Origin: Sweltsa coloradensis
Taxonomy: Eukaryota > Arthropoda > Insecta > Plecoptera > Chloroperlidae
Assembly: GCA_024449915.1 (NCBI GenBank)
Contig: JAMZAV010000306.1
Span: 558,001-622,000 of the forward strand
DNA length: 64,000 bases
Direction of reading: 5' to 3'
Under the pieces are notes generated by a model. It did no database searches. It was not told the origin of the DNA and saw only the letters and a program-made list of their open reading frames with translations. Position numbers and translations under genes: made by a program. Shown piece by piece: positions 1 through 12,400 of this stretch; the stretch's first letter is position 1; every line of letters begins with the position of its first letter.

Positions 1-152
1 GAGTGGAGAATGTAAGTAGAAAAAATATGGGAATCAAAAGAAAATATTGTCTAACCGGACCTCATGTGAGTTACAGGAAAGAATATGAATTTCAGGAGAT
101 GTTATCCAGAATTCACCTGTAGGTGTTATTTGTAATGCTTATCTTAATGTCC

Positions 153-222
153 TCAGACCCACCGTCTCCTATGAGAGACACACGCGGTGCAGTATAGTTA
201 ACAGTAAACGGTGGGTCTGAGG
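153..222. other. 15-bp inverted repeat in gene A intron 14
   Basis: CCTCAGACCCACCGT (151-165) and its exact complement (208-222) can form a stem with a 42-base loop. The stem starts 24 bases after the end of exon A14, so in RNA it would sit next to the splice donor. The rest of 1-245 is intron with nothing recognised. Confidence 0.7.
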
Positions 223-245
223 AGGTTAATCTTGGACCGTCTTAC

Positions 246-478
246 GTCTAGAGTGATATCCAGCTTGGGCAGGTCCTTGTATCCCTGAAAAGAGGCCGTG
301 ATGATGAATGTCATGACCAGGAAGAAAACTGGCAGGAACACCTGGATGACAGTCAGGATCCAGGAGCGCTTGGTGTAGATGACCTTCTTCATGAACATGG
401 CGTACAGCTGGTTCTTGGAGAGCGCGAAGCCCGTCAGAAGTCGACACGTGGAACTAGATCTTGAGCTATCCAAGTCCA
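246..478 (-). CDS. ABCA3: Gene A exon 14 (start of second membrane half)
   Basis: Codes [18 protein letters not shown] and the first helix of the second half, ending LDITLD. Acceptor AATTCCAG before 478, donor GTAAGA at 245-240. Last exon of gene A inside the window. Confidence 0.92.
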
Positions 479-3400
479 CTGGAATTTTAGGGATAACAAA
501 AATTATCAACAAATAATTGCATAATTGTAAGCAGTATTTTAGTCTTTGCATTTTTGAAGTAGCATGCTCTTTCTCGTTTTTAGTTTGTATCTGCACCTTT
601 TCCGCAGCCATACAGTCATACTCTTCCCCGTAAAAATCCTTATGGATCTCTCATAGTCCAGACTTTGACCTTTTTTTCCTTTTCTGTTGTCTTATACTTG
701 CCCTTTTAGATTCCCCGTGAATTTCAAAAGATCGTAATTATTGTATTCACTTACTTTAATATTGCCAATACCTGCTAAAAGTGATCAGTTTAACTCAATT
801 TATGTAGGCCTACTAATGGGCACCAATATTGACAATTAGTCACTAATTCATCGTCTTGTCATGTACCAAACATATTGCCTTATTTTTCCTGCTACTTCAT
901 TCAAATTAGATTTTTTTGTATTAAACTTCCCCCACATTTCACTTAATCAAATATTCCATACTTCAAAGTATTAAGGACCATTCTCTGTACTATTTCATCA
1001 TTTTATGGCGAGAGTTCTTTTAAATTACTGCCTTTACTTCCAATATAGCGAACTTTAACACTTAGGTCCGGGACTCACAGTCAGAGGCTGAAGAATGGAT
1101 GCCGCCAGAGCTCACGTACTTCTGGAGTGGATATTCAAAGTAGCTTTTATTGTTTCCATCAAGATCTGCTCCGCCATTTTCTTTAGAACCTTCCTTGTCT
1201 TTGCCAGCCCTAAAAGAATAAAAACAGTATATTCTTGAAACTATATTGTGTAATTGATTCGCTGAATACTTAGCAAATAGAAAAGTCGTTTTAGGAATAA
1301 TTACACAATTAATATGAATGTAAAGGTGTTTTAAAATAGTCATATTGTTGTAAAATATATTATAATCCTGCTATCGGTGCTTTTCAATATTGAGGGAGAT
1401 TATAAATAATAATTGATTATCTTTTATGATTCGGCCAGTTGAAAAGGATTGATGAATAAATGCCCGCAAGGAGAATGTTTTGGAGACAGCAAAAATGTGT
1501 ATTGTGGAGTGTTTAGTACATAATATTATGGGCAATATGTGACAAAGGAGTTTTGAATCATTATAAATTTATTTAAATGGTAACAAAGTAAAAATTCATT
1601 TAAAGTTTATTGCAAGAGAACATGAATTGCACAGTATATGTTCGGATGGAGTTTTCTGGAGACAATTAATTATTGTCATTGAGGATAAACCTTCCAGGAT
1701 ATTTTAGTTTGAAAGAGGATTTGTGCGAATTTTTAAAGTAACTTTCAAATTCACACTCAGTAGAGTGGAAAACAAATATTGTCTTAAAACTAAATGCCAG
1801 TATTTTATAGAGCTTAATGAGCTTTCGACACCCTGCGCAATACAACTCACTTCATAAACACTTCCTCCATGGTCGTAAGAGAGACCCCGTAGCTGAGGAT
1901 ATTGAGTCGTGTTTTGTTATCTTCGAGGTCTCCAAACATCTGTTCGAAGATCGGACTGAGATCATCTCGCAGTAGGTACGACAGCTCGGTGCCGATATTC
2001 TGACTCACTTTTATCTCGGGGATGAACTTGCGCAGTAGCTCCGTTGTACCGGCTACGTCACAGTTGGAGTCCTTGACGAGCACTAGCCGGTAGCCCTCGC
2101 CTAGCAAAGAATCAAACAAACGTTAATCAGCAACAGTTTTATTTACGGGGAATGATGCATGACAAGTGCTGATCAAAGGTGATCTAACTTTGTAGCCTAC
2201 AAATTTGTGGACTTCTGCAAATGTTAGTAAAACCCTCAATCTTTGAAGATCTCTAGAAACATACAAAATATGTGAGTATGAGCTCTTACAGATTGACTTG
2301 TTTGAAATGGGGTGCACCACTTATTCTTATAATTACGAGTCGCCACTGATGGTGTAGCATATGAAAATGTGCAAAAGTGGTATCTGCGCCAAAGATTTCA
2401 CCAAGCTGAGCCTAAAACAATAAGATTAACTTCTACACATGAATATTTGAATGAACATTAAATGAAACTGTATTATGCCGTAGTTTACAGTTGTGTAGAC
2501 AACATGACAGCAATATTTATCGGTGTGTATTCGTCAGCAAGTGTCGATTCTAGACTAAATTGTCAACCGGCTGCTTACCGTATTTCTTTTTGAGGTAGAA
2601 GGACGACCCTACGCACTGAAGGTCACCACCCGACATGATGGCGATTCTGTCGCCCAACAGGTCAGCCTCGTCCATGAAGTGGGTGGTCAGTAGCATCGTC
2701 CTTCCCTTCTTCTCCGCCTGCAGGAGATCCCAGAGGGCGCGCCGGGCAGTCGGGTCCATTCCAGACGTGGGTTCGTCAAACAATACCACCTGGAGGAAGA
2801 CCAATAAATAGTCAGTCAAATCACGCCCTTCATTCACGATTCTTATACAATATTATATGTAATCACTCTTTGTTGATAAACATCGATAATGACCATCAAG
2901 TGATCAATCGCTTACTTCAACTGGGATGAATTTTTAGTAAGGGCTACCTGAAGGCAGTCTTGGGCAAGTTGACCCAAAAACGGAACTTTGAAAAGTTAAG
3001 TTACTTCTGCTTCAGAAGATAAGACGATAAGATAAGTATAACTTGACCTGCCTTGGAGTTGCCGCAAAGCGCTACACAGGCTGCGAGCTTCCTCTGCATA
3101 CCGCCAGACAGTGTTGAGGATTGTTTGTTCTCTTTTGGAAGAAGTTCCATCATCTGAATGTATTTCACGATCTCGTCCTCCAACTCTTCTCCATCTAAAC
3201 CCTTCAGCTGTCAACAAAGTTATGAATATGAGACGTGTTGTATAAGAGACCTCACACATGCTGCTTCTAAGCCTACTCTGTTGATAGCTCGACAATACTA
3301 GAAAACTATTCCTGTTTTACACATCCACCATGGCCATGGAATATCTTGCCGATATTTCAAATTTCAACTTCAAGTGACCAATAATCTGATACACGCAACT

Positions 3401-6400
3401 CCTTCTGAAGGCATTTGCATTGCACTGAGGTCCTACACATTTATTTTGGGGTTTTGACTTTGAAATGGCTGATGTACGCATTATAAACACAGTATAAACG
3501 GTTAACAAACCTTTCCAAAGAAGTAAAGATGCTCCCTGACTGTCAGTTCATCAAACAAGACATTGTGCTGAGGACACAACCCCAGGCTCTCTCTCACTCT
3601 GCCCATCTGGGTTCTAACGTCATATCCGCTGACTATAGCTGTTCCCGAGGTTGGAGTAATCATTCCCGTCAGCATGGACATTGTGGTCGTCTTTCCTGCC
3701 CCGTTGTGCCCTGAAAAAGTTCTTACAAATAAATAATGCATCTTCCAGAAATTGTATGTCTTTACTGATACAGACATTTTGCATTCTAAACTTCATTCAT
3801 ATTATAATTTCATCAAAGAAGTATTAAAAATGATTCCATTATCTTGGGTTGCTGATGCACGAGAATCGAATGTGCCCGGAAAGTTTGCAGTGCAATCGCT
3901 TTCCACAAAGCATGCGTAAAAGGTAAAACAAATAGTGTGATACTGCCTTTTGCACTTCCAGAGTAGACTAACTCATGACAAAAGTTGACAAAAAGTAAAC
4001 ATACGAGTAAAACACTGTATCATTTTACTGTTGTGCTTGGTATGCTACGTACTTTGCATTAATTCTGTAGGGCATCCCTCAAGGATAGAACCTCGTACCT
4101 CTACTATATACACGATTGAGAGTTCACGCTCAACGTATTCATATTCAACTCACCCAGCAAGACGGTGATTTGCCCCTCGTACATGTTGAGATTGAGACCG
4201 TTGACTGCCGTCTTCTTGTTGTAGACCTTCTTGAGATGTCTGATCTGAACCCCAGCTGGAAGATGCGTCGGCTCTGGCTCGTGAACCTCACAACTATCCT
4301 CCTGGTCACTGGGGGTCGCCATATTGTCCTGGACACTATTGTCGTATTTCTCTCCGAGCCAGTACGATCTCTAGAAAGAATCATGTCATCGTGTCAAAAT
4401 GCATAGTATAACTTTAAATGGTTTGATACGGTGATAGTGACAGATATTGTTCAGTAATCTGCATGAAAGTGACCCGAAGTTTTGTAAAAGGTATCAATTA
4501 ACTTACAGAAACATTTTTTTTCCCGAAAAATGATATGTTATACCTCTTAACTATATGCCACTGTTCTTCTCCTTCATTGTGACCATTATCCTACTTTTTT
4601 ATTTTCATCAGGAAATCTTCAAGTTGTATCAAATCAATGGCAAAAGGGATGTCCTGAGTAAGAAATTCAACAAATATGAGTCCATTCCCCCACCTTGAGA
4701 AAAAAGTTCCAGGGTTCCGGCACCCCATAGTCCCCTGGGAACACTGCCTCCACGTAGATCGTGATGCACATGTATATGGCCGAGTCTGCCAACAACATCA
4801 GCATCACGTGACCGAGATAGAAGTCGTCGTCGGGTGATGCTGGGCTCCAGATGTTGCTCCACTGAGCACCGATCCCTGTACCCTCGTGCATCAGGATTAG
4901 CTGAAAAGGAGAATAAAATTGAAATCACTCACATATTTCTGTTGTCAATGAACACTTCAACTATGTTCACCTCTCCTTCTTCCTTTCTCTTACTCTTATT
5001 TTCGGAAAGGATATATTTCTGCACAATCTACAAAATTATTACCTAACAATAACCAAATTAATTTGTGAATACAATTTGTTAAGTGTGGCGTTTCGTGAAT
5101 AAGGACTAGCTAACGGAGTAGGCAATGTTAACTAGCGTAGGAAGACACATCTTTTACAGTTAGTCAATAAAAATAAGAGCGTAAAGTGTATTTAAGCCGA
5201 AAAGGTATGTTAACCTCAGGCCTCGACTCGCGAGAAATTGAGAACAGATCACTGAAAATTTTCAGCTAAACTCTTTGCCATAACTTTATGACCTTTACAA
5301 AAATTATAAATAATAAAAAATTGTTGTGGAACGGATGTTCTCCATTTGTTTCAATTCTTATTGAGACAACGACCTTTTATGCTGTCAGATATAAAAATGG
5401 CGCATTTGAAATAAAATGACGTTGGCGCAATGAGGAATTGGCGTTAAAGCCCGCTTTTGGTACAACGCGTTGGTTGTTCCCTTGTACTTCATTTTGTCAA
5501 AACATCCAATAGAATGTAAGTAATAAAGGTATGTCTACGTCCTAATGACGTTGTACGGATGACTAGGTCTCACCTGAAAACCATAAGCCATTGCTGTGTT
5601 TCCTAGCAGACATGACGCAATCTTAGTACTCGTGGCGATCTCCGCGTACTTTGGCTGCATGAACGTGTAGGGGATATATGAGAGGAACCACATCAGCCCA
5701 GCTATCGTGGAGGCCGTATTTGCTGCATTGCAGAACACAAGAACTAGTATTAGCCATAGCCCATAGGTAGTAAATATTTTTCTCTAGAGTAGCGGTTGGC
5801 CACAGATCATGAGAAAAAAATATGGGAAAATAAGTTTGCTGTCTGGACATTTACGACATATAAATAATAATGCTTGCAAATATTTGGTCGTTTTGTACTT
5901 TACAGTTTGTATTAATATTCCCAATACTAAACTAACTTTACGTTAATTATTGCACACTTAAATCATAAAGAAGTAAAGTAACCACGGACAAAGAAATAAG
6001 CACGGTCGTGCTTCTTACAAATTCACTACAATGCATCTCCAACAAATGAAAACCAACAGCTGTGCATGCACAAAATATAAATAGAAGTTGGAATAAGGGT
6101 TTGGACTCAAAATGATTTAAAGAGATTTAGGGAAAAATAAGGAAATCAAGTTGATATTGTGCCAGTTCTTGTAAAAAAAATTGGTTTGCAACGTTTTCAC
6201 ATATCCATTGGAAGTTTTATTGTGAGCACGGTAATCGATAAACAAATAATGAAATTACCTTTCGAGAAGAAGACAGAGATTGCAAAGCAGAAGGTTATCG
6301 TGTTAATCATGTAGATAATCATAAAGGCGAACACTAGGGTCCCATCTGAGACTTGGAACACCGCTGTGCTCAGTCCGCTTCTTACGGGAAACCAGCGGAT

Positions 6401-9400
6401 CTTGAGTAGCAGGACGATGACGATGACTGATATCGTGAGGAACGTCAGACACTTCAAGAACCACGCTAGCCAGTGCAACCAGTTGGGCAAACCCATTATC
6501 TTCATTGCTTCCTGTGGAAACAAGTGACTTGTCAAAAATATTATAGGTTATAGGTGAGGACAATCAAAGTGATTAGCATTCGTATTTAGAGTCTATTCAC
6601 ACTCGGCCAAAAATTTAATTTTCAGTAGGGACTTCAAGACCAACCCAACCCTGTTGGCCAGCAAACAAGAGCCAACTGGACACAGTATTTTCAATGGGAA
6701 ACACCGACCAAAAAAGTTGTATACATTCGGAGAGCGCCCCAACTGGGACTATGCCTAGTTGTTTAAAAAATAGAGACTAATTTTGACTGACTTGTTGCAG
6801 TTAGCCAGTCACAAGTTTCAAACATATTAATATGACAAAAATACGTATACATAACATTATGTTATTGTTTCACTGACATCATAAAGTAATTAATTCATAC
6901 ACCAAAATGAACATCATTGTTTACCTATTTGTATTATTTCCTTATTTTTTTAAAAATAATTGGGTCTTCAAATTGTTTCCCGGTATATTTAAGTGGGTAG
7001 TGGAAGCTAAAGTTTGAGAATCATAGCTCCAGGTAGTCTGGCAGTATATTGTTTAGAAACTTGAAAGGGTTTTTGACATTGAATTAAAATTTTATCCGAA
7101 AATTATGAAGATGAAGAAGAAATTTAATCGAGACAAAGTCAGCGACCACGAGTTAAAATATGAGTCAAATTTATAAAATAAGGTTTAAAACTCGAACTAA
7201 AATCATCTTATATACAATATATAAAACATACAAATATTGACGGTAGATGGTTGCCCATTTCCCAGTAGAAATATAAAACAATCGTGCGTAAGAAGGCTAG
7301 TCAATTTTGTCATCGGTAACAACGTAATAAAACTATTAGCCTAACGGGCTATAAAATACATAATTTTCACCATTTATGATTGTCAATAAAAGCTAGTAGA
7401 TTTCCAGCCAGTTACTTACTGATAAGAGCAAGGTCAGGTCTTTGTGGTCAGGTACATACGCCGTGTAAATAACTAGGAAAACGAAGTCCCGCCGCGTTGT
7501 TGGATGAGCGTAATTGGTGCATTGAGCTGCCATGTGTTATGCGGATTTTCTGTTGTTCTGTGAAAAAATCATTACTAAGTTGAATATTTTTTTAAAAATT
7601 AATTTAAATTAAATAAAAAAATAAACTTTTTTTAATTTTTAATTATTCGATTGTACTCAAATTTCACACGAATATATTAATTCATAAAATTAAGGTTCTG
7701 TGAAAAAATCATTACAATCGGATAAAGCATGTAGGTGTTATAAGTCAAAGAACTGTTTTAAAAAAGAAAAAATCCGTAAAATTTCGATTTTCATAAGAAA
7801 TAATTTTTCGATTGCGCTCAAATTTCACAAGAATATCTTAATTCATAAAATTATGGTTCTGTGAAAAAATTATTAAAATCGGATAAAGCATGTAGGTGTT
7901 ATAAGTCGAAGAAATTTTAAAAAAATCGAAAAAAATCGTAAAATTGCGATTTTTATGATAAATAATTTTCCGATTGTGCTCAAAAACGTGGCAGTTCTAA
8001 GTTCAGAGATTTCGAAGGCCTCCATAAAATTTCATCGCAATCGGAGTATCGGTTTAGCCGGAATCGTGCTAACAAACAGACAAAAATACAAAAAAAAAAA
8101 AAAAAAACATTCCGGATTTTTTTCTCCAGTGTAGTGAAATGGAATCTTCGCTTCGCTCGCTACGCTCCCTACGTTGTATGAGTAAAACAATTCCAGTCAT
8201 CATATACTTATTACTTGACACTAGGAAAACGCTAAAGTCCCGCCGCGTTGATGGATGAGCTTTTTAAAGGTTTTAGTTTGCGTGGGATATCTTTACTTTT
8301 GCAAGTGCTTTGTTTTGCTGCCTACGCATTGTAGGTGAATGTTGTCAAGTTTCTTTTGTTTCTTGTCAATTGGTATTATTTACCGTAAACAACTTATATT
8401 AAAAGCTTTATTTCTATGGATTATGGCTAACTTTTTCAACTTTTTCTTTCAAAAGGTACTACATCACCATAACCTTAATGTCCATGTATAATATGAACGT
8501 TGTAGCCCCACCCGTTTGGTCAGAATTGGCCCAAATGGCACGAAAATATCGCACAAAAAGTCAAAAAACGTATATTAAAAGCTTTATTTCTCTAGATTCT
8601 GGCTAACTTTTTCAACTTTTTCTTTCAGAAAGCAATACATCACCATTACCTTAATGTCCATGTGAAATATGAACGTTGTAGCCCCACCCGTTTGGTCAGA
8701 ATTGGCCCAAATGGCACGAAAATATCGCACTAAAAATCGAAAAAAATCGTAAAAGTACGATATTCATGAGAAATATTTCTTCGATTGTACCCAAAAACGT
8801 GGCAAGTCTAAGTTCAGAGAAAACGAAGGTCGTGTCAAATTTTCATCAAGATCGCATATGCCGTTTGCCCGGTAGAGAGCGAACAAACAGACAGAAAAAC
8901 GGAAAAAAAAACAAAAAAACAAAAAAACAAAAAAACAAAAAAAAAAAAAACACCCGAGCTAAATTTTTTGGGGGGTCGGTGAAATTGAAGTCTTCGCTTC
9001 GCTCATCCAATAATTACGTAAGACGACGTAGGAAAGCTCCAGCATCACCAAATTTTTCCACAAATTGACTTCAGAAAAATATTGAAATGCGTTACATTTT
9101 TCATATAAGGAATCTGTTAGAGGTAAAAAACACTCAAATAAGTCTCCATCTTCAGAATGAATTATTCACGATAAATGTTTAAAATCTGCAATATTTAGGG
9201 CACATAATAATGTGATGAATTAGTTGGACTATACACTGCTCTTTTAAATAAAGAAAAACAACTGTAACTGTCAAATGTCATAAAACCAGTTGAAGAGGAC
9301 TGAATAGTCTTCGAAATATCGTTACCTACATAGTTTTTATTTATTTAAAAAGAGCAGTGAATTGTCCAACTAATTCATCACATTATTAACCTCACCTGCT

Positions 9401-12400
9401 CTAAAAGTTTCATTAATATTAACATTTAGGGCACACATTCATCAGTTATTAGCAAAGTTGTAATCAGAAATCACATGCAATGGTTTACGACTACAGGAAT
9501 AAGAACGCGTCAAGCATAAAATCAGTCCAATTCCCTCTAAATAAGTCGGTATAACGTACTACAATTACAACAACATACAACGGTCGAATGGAATCAATAA
9601 ACTAATAAAATAGTATCATTCCGCGAAATTCATAATAATTGATAGTTATTGATTTCGGGGTTTTGTAGTTTAACACTGAAAGCATGGATGTGTCATGACT
9701 TTGGGATTTCCTAAATTAATGCATATTTTGTAATAAAAACACTCGTAGTTTAAATCTAAGTTTATTAGCTGTAGAATTGGACTTACGAATGCAATGTATA
9801 AATACATAGATCGATTAAAACTAAATACTTCTATGATCTAATCAACGAACAGTCTTACCACATAAATCAATCGGAACTTTTTATCAGGCGAAACCAAAAA
9901 TTACATTAATGAAATTATAGTAGTATATGTGGCTGGCCGGCTTAGATTTATGTTTTTGATTTGTAAATTTAATAAGTTTCTTTGTTTTACATCCTTGACA
10001 TACTTTGTTCAGTTTTAAGCTGTTGCTTCCATACGCTAATTTTTTTAATTAAAACAAAATATGTATTATTTAGATTAATTAATTAAACTATAATAAAAAC
10101 GTTTGCAACTAGCAGTCTAGAACTATTTAATATAAAATTTGATATTTAAAAAAAATGAATGCACCATATTTTGAAACCACGCCGATGCCATGTAGCCATT
10201 AATGAAGTACTATATTAATGAATAAAATTATAGTTTTAACCTCATGCAGCTAACAGTCTAGAATGATTTAATAAGAGTTGGGACTTGGGGTTGGGGAGTT
10301 GGGGGGATTAAGTAATTAAATTAAAGGCCTTGACCAATGTATATTGGATTGGGATTTATATTTGACGCAGATCTCCAAGTGAGTGCGTCATGTAAGTGTA
10401 ACCATATTGTAGCCATCAAGTTTTGTATTTTTTAGAAGAATAAACTTCAATTGTGTAGTTAGTGTATTGTATACATATAATATATATGTGTACTTGAAGT
10501 GTGTATATATTTTATATTTATATATAGAAAGATATTGATTATTTCCTTCATTTAGTGTTCCTGCCATTAAATCCTAAACTTTTGAAGTCTCGTATTATGT
10601 TCGTATAAAAGCATTTGCAGTAGAACCTCGAAATTTCATGGTTCACTCACTGTTTTTCTAGAAAGATCCTATACACCCTTTAAGGTTAGGTTCAACAGAG
10701 GATTGGTCGGATTTAACAGGGTCAGGCATGAATTCCCGTGTTTTCTTTAGAGCCCGATATCTTCTGATCTAATATAGATACAATCACGATTTTACATTTA
10801 AAAGAAAGCTCTATCTTTTGTTATTGGATGAGCGTAGCGAGCGAAGCGAAGATTCCATTTCACTACACTGGAGAAAAAAATCCGGAACACGATTCCGGCT
10901 AAACCGATACTCCGATTGTGATGAAATTTTATGGAGACCTTCGAAATCTCTGAACTTAGAACTGCCACGTTTTTGAGCGCAATCGGGAAATTTTTTCACA
11001 TAAAAAACGCAATTTTACGATTTTTTTTCGATTTAAAAAAAAATTCTTCGACTTATAACATCTACATGCTTTATCCGATTGTAATGATTTTTTCACAGAA
11101 CCTTAATTTTATGAATTAAGATATTCGTGTGAAATTTGAGGGTAATCGAAAAATTATTTCTCATGAAAATCAAAATTTTATGTTTTTTTTTTCTTTTTAA
11201 AAACAATTCTTTGACTTATAACACCTACATGCTTTATCCTATTGTAATGATTTTTTTACAGAACCTTAATTTCATGAATTAATATATTCGTGTTAAATTT
11301 GAGCGCAATCGAATAATTATTTCTTATGCAAATTGCAATTTTACGATTTTTTTCTTTTAAAAAATTACGAATAATTAAAACAATTAAGTTAATTTTTTAT
11401 TTTATTTAATTTAATAATAAAAATTAAGTTAATTTTTTATATAATTTAATTTAATTAAAAAAAATTTCTACTTAGTAATGATTTTTTCACGGAACAACAG
11501 AAAATCCGCGTAACACATGGCATCTCAATGCACCATATACGCTCATCCAACAACGCGGCGGGACTTAAGCGTTTTCCTAGTCAATAATAAACATAATACG
11601 CATAGCTTAATCTGATACTTACCTTGAAATTTGAGATTTAGCAAACACCTGAAAAAGACGCTCTTCAACGATATTATCAAAACTACTTAGAATTTTAAAA
11701 TTTCTTTTGCTGGTGCTGGAAGGAAAACCAAATTAACGTGTTTTGCTGAACATAAGCTTGAAAAAAAATCGAAATTTTAATTTTTAATTTTAAGTAGTTG
11801 CGATCGACGCTAGAATTAATAAGGCTACTTCAGAACAACATTACAATTTTGTATGTTAAAGTCTGTATCAAAAGTTAAAAATCCTCAGCATTCGAAGCAG
11901 GGATCATATATTTTGGACCTATGAGCCTAATAGTATATATTTTATTGTCAAAAGGAAATCGAACAATGCAATAATATAACTTAGTATTGAATTTGTTACG
12001 CTCTTTACTAAATGTTATATTGTAAAATTAGCATATTGCTGCCAGATTGTGAATGCAAGCATGTTTTCTTGTGGTTTAAGGATTTACTATAATACTGGAA
12101 TTGGAAATTCCAGGTAGGAGACCAAGAGGCAGACAACGACAACAATGGCTGAAGAGTGTGAGAAAAGATGTAGAACTGCGAGGAAGAGACTGGAATGTGG
12201 TGGAAGGAGAGGAGTGGTGGCAGGACAGAAGAAGATGGAGAGGCCTGTCTTCAATGCCGACCCAACGCAGAGTTGGACGTGGCAACAGATAATGATGATG
12301 ACTGTATATACTGACTTTGAGCTGGCGCTCCTTCTCCGTGGTGATGACCTTGACTGTGGTGGAACAAGAGTACTGAAAGCTGAGCATGATGATCAGAGCC

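Larger units (their letters stand above)
6512..12315 (-). other. Gene A intron 4 (5.8 kb, repeat-filled)
   Basis: Longest intron in the window. It holds a LINE remnant beside the donor, three Helentron-like elements, a 180-bp inverted-repeat element and AT-rich DNA with no supported exon. The corresponding gene B intron is under 0.8 kb, so the size difference is due to repeat insertion. Confidence 0.85.
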
